64,000 nucleotides of DNA from contig PLCM01000029.1 in NCBI GenBank assembly GCA_003134765.1, positions 176,023 to 240,022 of the forward strand, written 5' to 3'. Shown piece by piece: positions 54,101 through 62,129 of the stretch. The DNA is from Spartobacteria bacterium. GTDB lineage: Bacteria > Verrucomicrobiota > Verrucomicrobiia > Chthoniobacterales > UBA10450. Position 1 is the first letter of the stretch. Every line of letters starts with the position of its first letter. The translations under genes and the position numbers were made by a program. The notes below the pieces were generated by a model. It worked only from the letters and a program-made list of their open reading frames with translations, was not told the origin of the DNA and did no database searches.

Positions 54101-54911
54101 TTCCCACGGCGCCGCCGTTTTGTCCATCTGCTACGAGTACCTTGCCGCTGGGAAGCAACGTCGCGGTGTGAAAATAACGGGCGTTGCCGAGATTCCCAGT
54201 AAACGCCCACATCCCGCTCGCCGGATCATAAAGCTCAGCGGTGTTTAACGTGCCGCCCGTAACGTTGCCTTGTCCTCCCACGACCAGCACCTTGCCATTA
54301 GAGAGCAGGGTCGCCGTGTGATTATCCCGGGCCGTGACGAGGCTGCCGGTTGCCGTCCAGGTCCCGGTCACCGGATCGTAGAGTTCCGCAGTGCCTTGAA
54401 AGCCGTTGGTGGCATATCCCCCTGCGACCAGCACCTTGCCGTTAGGGAGCAAGGTGGCGGTGTGGGCATAGCGTGCGCTCGCAAGACTGCCGGTCGCTTT
54501 CCATTTTCCCGTCGCTGGATCGTAGAGTTCCGCGGTGGTGAGAACGGTATTACTGGCGCCAACTCCTCCGGTGACGAGCACCGCGCCGTTGGGCAACATC
54601 GTCGCGGTGTGCGCCTCGCGTGGAGTGACCAGATTGCCCGTCGCCGCCCAAGTCCCGATCAACGGATCGTAGAGCTCCGTGGTGCCCACGATGCTGGGGT
54701 TAGCTCCTCCGGCGACCAACACCTTCCCGTTTTGCAACAAGGTAGTGGTGTGCAGAGTGCGTCCCTGCGCCAGGTTGCCGGTGCTGGAGAAAGTAAAAGG
54801 CGCCCCGGCAACAGCAGGAGGCGCGCACAAGAGCGCGGCTGCGGTAGCAAGGAGGACAAAAGCGGCCCAAAGGTTGGCCTTCCCGTAATGACAGAGGTCA
54901 TTTGTGGCCAT
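51168..54911 (-). CDS. Giant secreted kelch-repeat protein with Ig-like domain and C-terminal tandem module
   Basis: 1247 residues from the ATG at 54911. The first residues (MATNDLCHYGKANLWAAFVL) include a signal peptide core (AFVLLATAAALLCAPPAVAG). About 14 kelch units follow with HTATLLPNGKVLVAGG and AELYDPATGxW, making a beta-propeller or two. Then come a domain with LTGSLFQGISQASGG and VDPTAGWSGTAFTS, an Ig-like domain (SPTGSITFKAYGPNDGTCGA), a Pro/Thr linker and the two-unit C-terminal module. It is a paralogue of the gene at the right edge of the window. Only 47 bases separate its stop from the start of the next minus-strand gene. Confidence 0.88.
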   Translation of the reverse strand: MATNDLCHYGKANLWAAFVLLATAAALLCAPPAVAGAPFTFSSTGNLAQGRTLHTTTLLQNGKVLVAGGANPSIVGTTELYDPLIGTWAATGNLVTPREAHTATMLPNGAVLVTGGVGASNTVLTTAELYDPATGKWKATGSLASARYAHTATLLPNGKVLVAGGYATNGFQGTAELYDPVTGTWTATGSLVTARDNHTATLLSNGKVLVVGGQGNVTGGTLNTAELYDPASGMWAFTGNLGNARYFHTATLLPSGKVLVADGQNGGAVGTAELYNPASGTWNTTPNPVNSRYNHTATLLPNGMVLVAGGTDGTNSLASAELYSPGQGANGAWTATADLVTPRSNQTATLLPTGSILFSAGFDGFQKIQSAKYLTSAELYDPASSGAWGSPPVMAAPREEHTATMLANGHVLVAGGINGSGALASGELFDVAQEQWTATGNLNTARYSHTATSLPNGKVLVAGGFDNSNAVLASAELYDPASGTWRATTSNLGAARADHTATLLPNGQVLVAAGRDSSLQTISISAELYNPTNGNWTATNNLNTARQNHTATLLSNGKVLVAGGYDRSLNVSASAEVYDPATGNWTVTNNLNTARYNHTATLLSNGKVLIAGGSVNVADEGSGELASAELYDPASGTWTVTGSLAAARDLTVATLLPNGKVLIACGQGNNTGPLASAEIYDPGSGKWTSAGNLNIARQGHTATLVSDDIVLVTGGANAEYLQSVELYLGGLGYLRSLWQPQIATAPSILPLGGSLALTGSLFQGISQASGGNTQDSSTSYPIAQLRNIETTQTTFLPVDPTAGWSGTAFTSNPVTGFPLGPAMVTVFANGIPSASSYVMVSQATPTLSSQASPATTLGNPINDIAILASGYSPTGSITFKAYGPNDGTCGAAPAFSSTVAVNNGNGNYSSGFTPTAVGTYRFVASYSGDVNNNPVTTSCSDPNAAVTVSPVPTPTPTPIPTATPTATPTASPTPSPGLVGNVSTRLPVGTGDNVLIEGFIVQGPVGSTKKIIVRAIGPSLAPFGITDALADPTLEIHDATNAIIAINDNWRTTQVGGIITADQVADISASQLAPSNDLESAIIANLAPGSYTAVVRGAGNTVGTGVVDAYDLSAGSPAKLANIATRGLIQPGDKLMIAGFIIQNGSVRAVVRAIGPSLSAFGITNALADTTLQLRDNNGAIVVENDDWKIRTDGSSQQAELEATGLQPTNDLEAAFLITLQPGQYTAQVRGKPEATGIGVVQVYFLQ

Positions 54912-54968
54912 TCACAGGTGTACTGTCCGAAATCTGGCGCGAGGTTACGCGGAGAGATCGAGATTTCG
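54892..54968 (-). promoter_or_regulatory. Conserved 5' element, copy B
   Basis: 77 bases, 75 identical to 47188-47264. It spans the ATG at 54911 of the kelch gene. The dyad ACAG-GTGTA-CTGT lies at 54914-54926, just upstream of the ATG, where a ribosome-binding site would be expected; none is visible. The match extends inside the coding part for the first codons (ATGGCCACAAATGACCTCTG). Confidence 0.65.
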
Positions 54969-54975
54969 GCTCCCG

Positions 54976-56040
54976 CTACTGGAGGAAGTAAACTTGGACG
55001 ACGCCAATCCCAGTCGTCTCCGGTTTGCCTCGCACCTGGGCAGTGTATTGCCCGGGCGGGAGAGAGGCGACGAAGGCCGCTTCCAGATCGTTGGTCGGTT
55101 GCAGACCGGTAGCCTCGAGTTCCGCTTGCTGGCTACTGCCGTCGGAACGGACTTTCCAATCATCGTTCTCGACGACGAGAGTGCCGCTCCCGTCCCTTAG
55201 CTGAAGAGTGGTATCAGCCAAGGCGTTGGGAATGCCAAAGGCTCTCAAGGAAGGTCCTATCGCACGCACCACGGCTCTGACCGGCCCGTTCTGGACAATA
55301 AAGCCCGCGATCATGAGTTTATCGCCCGGTTGAACGAGACCGCGGGTAGCGACGTTAGCCAGGATCGCCGGCGAAGCCGCGCTCAGGTCGTAGGCATCCA
55401 CCACGCCCGTGCCCGCTGTGTTACCCGCGCCGCGCACGACCGCGGTGTAACTGCCCGGAGCGAGGTTCGCGATGATCGCGGACTCGAGGTCGTTAGTGGG
55501 CGCGAGCCCGCTCGAGCTGATCTCCGCGGATTGATCGGCGATGATGAGGCCTCCTACCTGGGTAGTTTTCCAATTATCATTCGTTGCCACTGTCGCGGTG
55601 TTCGCATCATGAATCTCCAAGGTAGGATTGGCCAAAGCATCAGCTATCCCGAAGGGAATGAGCGAAGGCCCAATCGCGCGCACCATGATTTTCTTGACCG
55701 AGCCGGGCGGCCCCTGGACAATGAAGCCCTCGATCAATGCGTTGTCACCCGTGCCGACGGGGAGGCGGGTAGAAACATTGGCGACCAGGCCCGGTATAGC
55801 TGTAAACCAGAAACCGACCTGTATGGAAAACTGCCCGCTGCTGAGATTTGTTCCGGCGGCCGCCTGCCCCACGGTTGCGTCCAGCGTCAGGTTTGCTCCA
55901 TCCCCGCTCGACCCTCCACCGCCGGCAATCACAGAGCGAGAGAGATCGAAGCAGCCGCCACTCTGTGGAAACAAAGCAAGCACAAGCGCGAACGATGCCA
56001 TAAGAAACCGGCGACGACCGGCTGTGATTGAGTTCTTCAC
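54976..56040 (-). CDS. Short secreted protein consisting mainly of the tandem C-terminal module
   Basis: 354 residues with a twin-arginine-like or Sec signal (RRRFLMASFALVLALFPQSG) and a short domain with AGGGGSSGDGANLTLDATVG and a final FSIQVGFW, a pattern common in secreted proteins of this phylum. The two-unit module follows directly (units start at about 92 and 220: ANVSTRLPVGTGDN and ANVATRGLVQPGDK). It has no propeller or helix domain and no PT linker, and so shows the module can stand almost alone. It lies between two larger surface genes. Confidence 0.85.
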   Translation of the reverse strand: MKNSITAGRRRFLMASFALVLALFPQSGGCFDLSRSVIAGGGGSSGDGANLTLDATVGQAAAGTNLSSGQFSIQVGFWFTAIPGLVANVSTRLPVGTGDNALIEGFIVQGPPGSVKKIMVRAIGPSLIPFGIADALANPTLEIHDANTATVATNDNWKTTQVGGLIIADQSAEISSSGLAPTNDLESAIIANLAPGSYTAVVRGAGNTAGTGVVDAYDLSAASPAILANVATRGLVQPGDKLMIAGFIVQNGPVRAVVRAIGPSLRAFGIPNALADTTLQLRDGSGTLVVENDDWKVRSDGSSQQAELEATGLQPTNDLEAAFVASLPPGQYTAQVRGKPETTGIGVVQVYFLQ

Positions 56041-56145
56041 ATTAGTTCACCCGTGGTAAAGTCAGACAAACAAGGATGGCCCGTCCCCCTTCCCGCAGAC
56101 CTCCGCCTCCGGAGGCTCCAGCATGATGCTCAGGACGGCTGTTTA

Positions 56146-58167
56146 TCATTTCTGTTCCTTCTGCAGCGTCTCCTCTTCTTTGATCCGTCGCTCCTTCATC
56201 TCCCGCATTAGTTGCGGCCGGCGGGCCCATTCCTCGCCTTTCTCCTCCGGCTGTCCAAAGGCTTTGGGATCCAGGTAGGAACCGCGCGCTAGATCGGGCT
56301 TATCCTCTTCCAGTTTGAAAGGAGTCCTTAGCATCCCGGCATCCGATCGGACTCCAGTTACCTGCCAGGAAACTTTTGCTCCAGGCACACCCCCGGCGAT
56401 CTTGAACCGATTGTTATTGATCTCTTCCGCGACGTATAAACCCTGGCCTGGGCCACCAATGGCAGTTAGTTGATAACGAAAATCGCGATTGATCGCTTGA
56501 AACCAGCCAGGGAACCTAACGACTGCTTCGCCGTTCTGGTCCGCGACGATATTGCCGCTGTAAACGTTAAGGACCTCCGATGACTCCATCGCCGCGTGCC
56601 GGAGATACTTGTTTTGAGGATCGAGGGGATGGTCGATCTTGAAGTTCTTTGAGCCAGTTGCGTCGAGGTTACCAGTGATACGCACTCCTCCACTAAAGTA
56701 ACCTCCAACGCCGTTGCCAGTTCCAGCAATTCCAACAATCCCGCTGCCACTACCGTTACGGCCATTGCCACCAGTTCCGGTTACTCCATCGCCTCCTTGA
56801 TTGCCGGCGCCGCCTAGGCCAGAGATGCCAGGGCCTCCAAAACCAGTGTTAGATGCGTTGTCGCCCCCGTTCGCATGCAGGGCAGTGCCCTCGTCGGTTC
56901 CTCCGTTGCAACAGTCGTTGAAGTTACCGCCAAAGGCATTTATGCCAATGCCACCGGGGGCAGTAGCGATGACGTGGAGCTTGGACTGCGGCGAATCGGT
57001 GCCGATACCCATATTCCCAGTCCCATCGATTCGAACCTGGTCCGTCTCGCCTTTCGTTTTCGTCGCCGTGCGAAAGATGATGCCTGCATCCGCGGCAGCG
57101 CCGGCATTCGAATGGCCAATAATGTAGAGATTGTCGCCTGCCGCGTCGATCCGAAACGAGTTGTGCGGGTCGCCCCCGTCGTTAGCGAGGAAAAGAGAGT
57201 TCCCGCCTGGCGAAGACGGATCACTGGTGAGGCCGATGAATACGTTGCCGCGCACGTCGAGCGGTGCGAGCGGCGCTATCGTCCCAATGCCGATGTTGCT
57301 GCCTGCCGTGAGCGTTCCACCGACTGTGCCGTTGCCGGAGATGTTAAAGTTCCCGCCCGCCTGCACCGAGGTTGTGTTTTGAATGTAATTGGCGGAGCCA
57401 GCGGTCGGGGGCCTCGCGTTAGTAAGCCGAGAATCGTTCGTTAACACATACTGGTTTGCAGCTATCCCATTTAGCTCGGTGGAATTCGTCGCCGTGGTTG
57501 CGTTCGTGGCATTGGTGGCGTTAGTCGCGTTGGTCGCGTTGGTCGCGTTGGTCGCGTTGGTCGCGTTGGTCGCGTTGGTCGCGTTCATGGCGTTAGTGGC
57601 GTTCGTGGCGTTAGTAGCATTCGTGGCGCTGTCCGCGGTGGTCGCACTGGCGCTGTGGAGCGCGTACGGCGTCGGGGTGATTGGTTGTCGCGGATCGAGG
57701 ATGGTGAAGGGATTGGCACTCCCAGCCGGCTTCACCCCCACCTCCACAAATCGATCGGCGCCGAGAAAGGCGTTCGCGGTGAAGTCAGGCTGCACGGTGA
57801 AAACGCCGCTTGTCACCGGCACCGCCGAGAGGTTAATGGTCGCGCCGATCTGTGTGCCTGCGCCGACAGTGGCCGTATCGAACAGTTTGAGTTGCATGTC
57901 GTAGTTGCCATTTGCCGGCGCCCCGCTGTCGTTCAGTCGTCCCTGAAAAGTGAAGGCAGTGGTTTGCGCACGTGCTCCGGGAGCAAGAAACAGAAGCCCG
58001 AGAAAGCAGGCGAGCAGAAGTTTTTGGAACCTAAGAATCGCTTTCCCGATGGGCGCTTCCGGAGAAGCCTCCGGCGCGAACCTCGCGGAGTTCGAGGCAA
58101 AGTTGGCAGCTAGGTGGAAGTCGTCAGCCGTTTCGGCCTTCTGGTGACGGGATAAGTTTGTGGCCAT
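56146..58167 (-). CDS. Phage-tail-fibre-like secreted protein with (NAT)n repeat
   Basis: 673 residues. A long N-terminal leader of about 50 residues (MATNLSRHQKAETADDFHLA) precedes a signal peptide (KLLLACFLGLLFLAPGARA). Then come a beta-type domain (FTFQGRLNDSGAPANGNYDM), an array of NAT tripeptides (about residues 180-225), and tail-fibre-like repeats (GNIGIGTIAPLAPLDV, NMGIGTDSPQSKLHV). The last part has DHPLDPQNKYLRHAAMESSE and a basic/acidic helix (MREMKERRIKEEETLQKEQK). It lacks the tandem module of its neighbours. Possibly a surface fibre; function unknown. Confidence 0.82.
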   Translation of the reverse strand: MATNLSRHQKAETADDFHLAANFASNSARFAPEASPEAPIGKAILRFQKLLLACFLGLLFLAPGARAQTTAFTFQGRLNDSGAPANGNYDMQLKLFDTATVGAGTQIGATINLSAVPVTSGVFTVQPDFTANAFLGADRFVEVGVKPAGSANPFTILDPRQPITPTPYALHSASATTADSATNATNATNATNAMNATNATNATNATNATNATNATNATNATNATTATNSTELNGIAANQYVLTNDSRLTNARPPTAGSANYIQNTTSVQAGGNFNISGNGTVGGTLTAGSNIGIGTIAPLAPLDVRGNVFIGLTSDPSSPGGNSLFLANDGGDPHNSFRIDAAGDNLYIIGHSNAGAAADAGIIFRTATKTKGETDQVRIDGTGNMGIGTDSPQSKLHVIATAPGGIGINAFGGNFNDCCNGGTDEGTALHANGGDNASNTGFGGPGISGLGGAGNQGGDGVTGTGGNGRNGSGSGIVGIAGTGNGVGGYFSGGVRITGNLDATGSKNFKIDHPLDPQNKYLRHAAMESSEVLNVYSGNIVADQNGEAVVRFPGWFQAINRDFRYQLTAIGGPGQGLYVAEEINNNRFKIAGGVPGAKVSWQVTGVRSDAGMLRTPFKLEEDKPDLARGSYLDPKAFGQPEEKGEEWARRPQLMREMKERRIKEEETLQKEQK
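57524..57586. repeat. 9-bp tandem repeat encoding NAT tripeptides
   Basis: Six perfect copies of GTCGCGTTG (57524-57577) are followed by one variant, flanked for about 70 bases by degenerate copies (57497-57630). On the coding strand it encodes Asn-Ala-Thr repeats. Slippage would change the protein length in whole tripeptides without frameshifts. Confidence 0.9.
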
Positions 58168-58211
58168 TCACAGGTGTACTGTCCGAAATCCGGCGCGAGG
58201 TTATGCGGAAA
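58157..58211 (-). promoter_or_regulatory. Conserved 5' element, copy C
   Basis: A 55-base core with two differences from copy B. It spans the ATG at 58167 of the tail-like gene, and the dyad lies just upstream of that ATG as in copy B. The first codons after the ATG (ATGGCCACAAA) are shared. No ribosome-binding site is visible between dyad and ATG. Confidence 0.65.
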
Positions 58212-58410
58212 AGTTAAGAAATGTTAAATACTACGCTGTCTCGTCGCGCAGCTGCGGCACTACGGCGCGCCAGGCTTCGGGCGCGCAAGAGAAGTGTCAG
58301 AGCGCAGCCGAGTCTTGCACGATAAGAGTTGCGTGGTCTGATGCCCAAACAAAATGTCGCGCTAGAGCAACGCGGCTAGCGGCTGCGGACAAGGATTGAG
58401 TGAGTCGCTG

Positions 58411-61272
58411 CTACCGATCTACTGCTTCTTTCGGCGAGCTGGGCGCGACGAGTTTCTGGAATCTGGCGTCATTCCGCAGCGGATCGAACATTGGATCAAG
58501 GCGGAGCAGCGCAGGAGTGAGCGGCACGCTCTCAACCAGGGCGCCACTGTACGGGATCGAGAGCAGCTTCTGTAAAGCGGCAATCGCGCGGTCGGGCTCT
58601 CCGGTCTGCGCCGCTACCCGGGCGAGAATGTCGAGCTCCCGAGGACCAGTCATCGCGTCTTTCTCGATCGGGATCGCGGCGATCGCGCCTTCGGCCCAAG
58701 ACAACGCTGCGGCTTTATTCCCAAGAAACATATTGGTCAGGGCCAAACCTTCAATCAGGCTATTATTTTCCGGCTGCGCCTCGAGGAAAGACTCCAGTTC
58801 GCTGCGCGCCTGTTGCCACGTTTCCTGGGCGCCGGCATGGTCGCCGCCCACTTCTTGCGCCCAGCCTAACCAGAAGCGCAGTTCGCCATTGTAAAAACCC
58901 AACGCGGAATCAGGCTTCACCAATATTTCCTTTAGCGCAGCGATGACCGATGCAGGGCGGCGCTCCAGGATCGCCTGGTAAACTTGTGTCTTTAACACGC
59001 TGGGGTCGTCGACCGCCAGGCGGATCGGAGCAAGGAGGGCCGAAGCCCGCGGCAGGTCGCCCTCGGCTTGTGCGATACCCGCCATTATCGCAAGCGTGTC
59101 GGGATCGTCCGGTGTAATGTTGAGAACCTGCTCAAGCTTTCGCAGCGCTTCAGGGAAACGGCGGAGTAAGATATGAGTTTGTGCGTGCTGGGTAAGCAGA
59201 TAAACATTGCGCGGGTCGAGCCGCTCGGCTTCGTTGAAATACGACTCGCTCTGGTCCCACCGGCCTTGCCTCCGCGCGGCGTAGGCCAGCAATTCAGGAA
59301 TCCGGCTGCTATTCGGCAGGAGCTGGCGTGCTTGGTCATAGTAACGCTCGGCAGTATTGTAATCCTTTTGGCAGGCGTAATGATAATACCCTTTGGCCAG
59401 GACCGCCTCGCCGAGGTTCGGCTGAAGAGTAAGCGCAGTTTCAGCCGCCACCCGTGTCTCCTCACGGAGGGCAAGCGTTGGTTCCAGATTCCGTGTGCTG
59501 TATTCGCGCGCATCCACGTATGACAGCAACGCCCAGCTAAGGGCGAACTTTGGGTCCAACCGCACCGCTTCCTTGAGATATTTTTGTGCAGCTAGGGGAT
59601 TGGCCGGTACGTATGTAGGTCTCAGACTATAAGCCAGCCCGCGCAGGTAGGCATCGTATGCCTCGGGATTGCCGGTTGGTTTGGCCGCGATAACTTGCTC
59701 TTCCTGACCAGTGAGCTTCGCCCGCAACTGATCAGCGATGGCCCTGGCCACCTCAGTCTCGACTGAGAAGATGTCAATTTGTCTTCTGTCATAGGTGTCG
59801 GCCCAAAGATGAGAACCGTTGGCCGCTTTGATCAGCTGCACGTTGACGCGCACGGCCTCGCCGCTCTTCTGCACGCTTCCTTCCAGGATGTAAGCGACGC
59901 CAAGTTGCCTCGCGATGTCACGCAGGTTTTCCGGCCGGCTCTTGTAATTTTGCGTAGATGTCCGCGAAATGACTTTCAGGTCAGCAATCTTCGATAAGCG
60001 CGTCAGAATCTCGTCCTGGATTCCATCGGCCAGGTAGGCGTTCTCTTTGTCTTCACTCAGATTTTCGAAAGGCAACACGGCGATGCCAGTGGAGGGCAGA
60101 GGGCGGATGAAGTCGCTTCTCCAAATGAGTCCCCCCAGCGCGATCACCAGAGCGGCCATCGAGGCTGCGGAGATGGCGGCGGCTGGATTGCGCCGCACCC
60201 ATTTACGGCCACGCGTGATGACTCCGACGCGTCGCGCGCGGATCGGTTCGTGGCGAAGCCAGCGCTCGACATCCTGGGCGAGCGCTTCAGCCGTTTCGTA
60301 ACGCTTTTTTGGTTCCTTCTCCAGGCACTTCAGGCAGATCGTCGCAAGATCGACGTCTACTTTTGGATTCCAAAGCCGCGGATTCCGCGGCTCGGTTTCG
60401 ATGACTAATCGAATCGTTTCGTAGGTCGTGCCGCCCGCGAACGGCGGCTGGCCAGTGAGCATCTGATAAAGGACCGCGCCGAGCGCGTAAACATCGGCCG
60501 CAGCTGTCAGCTCCTTGGTGTGACCAGCGGCCTGCTCCGGCGCCATGTAACTCGGAGTGCCCATGACATCGAATGAGTTTGTGATCGTGCTTTCCTGTTC
60601 GATCAGGCGCGCCAAACCGAAATCGGTCAAATGGGGTTCACCCTGGCGATCCAATAAGATGTTTCCCGGCTTGATGTCGCGATGCAGAATTCCGCGCTCA
60701 TGGGCAAATTGAACCGTGCGCGCAATTTTCACCAGCAACTCGGCCGCGTGCCGCGGCGACACCGGTTCCCGCCTGACGAGTTCATCCAGCTGTCCGCCTT
60801 CGACAAACTTCATGCTGTAATAGCACGAGCCATCGCGCTCGCCGATCTCGTAGATCGGGACGATCTGCGGATGCTCCAAACGCGCGGCCGCCTCCGCTTC
60901 ATGACGAAATCGTTTCAAATGGGGCGTGCTCGCCCACCGGCCAAGACCGATCACTTTTAAGGCGACTGTGCGATTAAGACTTCTTTGCCGCGCGCGATAC
61001 ACCACGCCCTGTCCGCCCCGGCCGATCTCCTCGAGCAACTCATAGTCGCCAAATTCGTGCATCGGCGCTGACGGCTGATGGACAGTTTCGAGACCAATAT
61101 CGTTCTCTTCAAAGAGGCCGAGACCGGTGCGTAAGAGACAAACGCTGCAAAAGCCTCGCGGCTCGTCCGCGAAGACTGCTCCTCCGCACTTTGCACAAAC
61201 TCTGGCGGCGTTTGTCATCCCGGTTCCTGGTCGATCTTTCATCTCGACTTGTACTGCCCGGAATTCCGTCAT
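58411..61272 (-). CDS. Ser/Thr protein kinase with zinc ribbon, FlgO-like and TPR domains
   Basis: 953 residues. The N-terminus is a zinc ribbon (CAKC, CSVC; about 26-45). The kinase domain follows with GRGGQG (84-89), Lys106, HRDIKPGN (197-204), DFG (217-219) and APEQA. After it come a membrane helix (about 370-390), a FlgO/adenylate-cyclase-associated domain (GIAVLPFENLSEDKENAYLA) and TPRs to the end (about 540-930). Signalling through the membrane with a sensory or scaffold part outside is inferred. Its start is three bases after the sigma factor stop, so the two are co-expressed. Confidence 0.93.
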   Translation of the reverse strand: MTEFRAVQVEMKDRPGTGMTNAARVCAKCGGAVFADEPRGFCSVCLLRTGLGLFEENDIGLETVHQPSAPMHEFGDYELLEEIGRGGQGVVYRARQRSLNRTVALKVIGLGRWASTPHLKRFRHEAEAAARLEHPQIVPIYEIGERDGSCYYSMKFVEGGQLDELVRREPVSPRHAAELLVKIARTVQFAHERGILHRDIKPGNILLDRQGEPHLTDFGLARLIEQESTITNSFDVMGTPSYMAPEQAAGHTKELTAAADVYALGAVLYQMLTGQPPFAGGTTYETIRLVIETEPRNPRLWNPKVDVDLATICLKCLEKEPKKRYETAEALAQDVERWLRHEPIRARRVGVITRGRKWVRRNPAAAISAASMAALVIALGGLIWRSDFIRPLPSTGIAVLPFENLSEDKENAYLADGIQDEILTRLSKIADLKVISRTSTQNYKSRPENLRDIARQLGVAYILEGSVQKSGEAVRVNVQLIKAANGSHLWADTYDRRQIDIFSVETEVARAIADQLRAKLTGQEEQVIAAKPTGNPEAYDAYLRGLAYSLRPTYVPANPLAAQKYLKEAVRLDPKFALSWALLSYVDAREYSTRNLEPTLALREETRVAAETALTLQPNLGEAVLAKGYYHYACQKDYNTAERYYDQARQLLPNSSRIPELLAYAARRQGRWDQSESYFNEAERLDPRNVYLLTQHAQTHILLRRFPEALRKLEQVLNITPDDPDTLAIMAGIAQAEGDLPRASALLAPIRLAVDDPSVLKTQVYQAILERRPASVIAALKEILVKPDSALGFYNGELRFWLGWAQEVGGDHAGAQETWQQARSELESFLEAQPENNSLIEGLALTNMFLGNKAAALSWAEGAIAAIPIEKDAMTGPRELDILARVAAQTGEPDRAIAALQKLLSIPYSGALVESVPLTPALLRLDPMFDPLRNDARFQKLVAPSSPKEAVDR

Positions 61273-61275
61273 GGG

Positions 61276-62010
61276 TTACGTTTGCAACACAGAAATAAAA
61301 TGACGAAGCTCGTCCTCGACATCGCCCGGCGCCGCGACGGTGTTCGCGATTTCCTCGTGTAACAATTCCCGGTAACGATGGCGCAAACGGTGAAATGCCT
61401 GCTTCACCGCGTTCTCTGTCATTCCTAATCCAACGGCAATATCCGCCTGCGACGGACGGCCCGGTTCATCGGCGAGCAGTTCCTTGAGCTGTTCGAACAG
61501 AGCCGCGTTACCGGCAACTCGATATTCGTCCTCGAGACGCCCCAGCACTTGCTCAAGCAACGTCAACGCCCATCGGCGCTCATAAATTTTGTCGGCACTC
61601 AGAGTGTCCGCCGGCTCCAGATCGGCGCGCTCCCGCGCCAGCAACGCTTCGAGGGGAACCAGCGATTGACCTTCTCCTCGCTTCACGGCCATCTCCCGGC
61701 GATGCGCTTTCGCCAGAAAATTCTTGAGCGACACAAGCAGATAGGAACGCAAGCGTCCCTTCTCGCGTCGGACACTGTCGAAATCTCTTCGCTCCAAAAG
61801 CATCGCGAAGAAACCTTGCGTCAGGTCTTGGGCTTCTTCTGGATTATGACCTTGCCGCCTCACAAATCCATAAAGCGGCCACCAATAGGTGCGGCAAAGT
61901 TTTTCCAAAGCCGCTTCCGCTGCCGGAGATCGCTCTTGCGCCGCCAACACTACGCTCCACTGGGTAGTGACAAAGGCGTTTGCCGACCCGGCGCAGTCAT
62001 TTCCGGACAC
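61276..62010 (-). CDS. ECF-family RNA polymerase sigma factor
   Basis: 244 residues with region 2 (YWWPLYGFVRRQGHNPEEAQ, DLTQGFFAMLL), a long linker, and region 4 (SQADIAVGLGMTENAVKQAF, RLRHRYRELL). The linker and C-terminal extension are those of the ECF groups that sit next to Ser/Thr kinases in Planctomycetes and Verrucomicrobia. In such pairs the kinase is thought to control the sigma factor by phosphorylation; no anti-sigma gene is present. Target promoters are unknown. Confidence 0.9.
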   Translation of the reverse strand: MSGNDCAGSANAFVTTQWSVVLAAQERSPAAEAALEKLCRTYWWPLYGFVRRQGHNPEEAQDLTQGFFAMLLERRDFDSVRREKGRLRSYLLVSLKNFLAKAHRREMAVKRGEGQSLVPLEALLARERADLEPADTLSADKIYERRWALTLLEQVLGRLEDEYRVAGNAALFEQLKELLADEPGRPSQADIAVGLGMTENAVKQAFHRLRHRYRELLHEEIANTVAAPGDVEDELRHFISVLQT

Positions 62011-62129
62011 GCCCCATTACAGGGCCACACCAGCCCTAGATCAAGCTTGGAAGCGAACGGGGCATGGGGGTTGGTAAATGGCCGCCGATGAGAACCTTCA
62101 GAGCGAAGGCCGGGCGTGACGGGATTCTT

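Noticed and set aside
57389..57904. Plus-strand frame with a run of VALVALVAL
   Set aside because: It is the antisense translation of the 9-bp repeat that encodes NAT on the minus strand. A transmembrane protein here is not supported.
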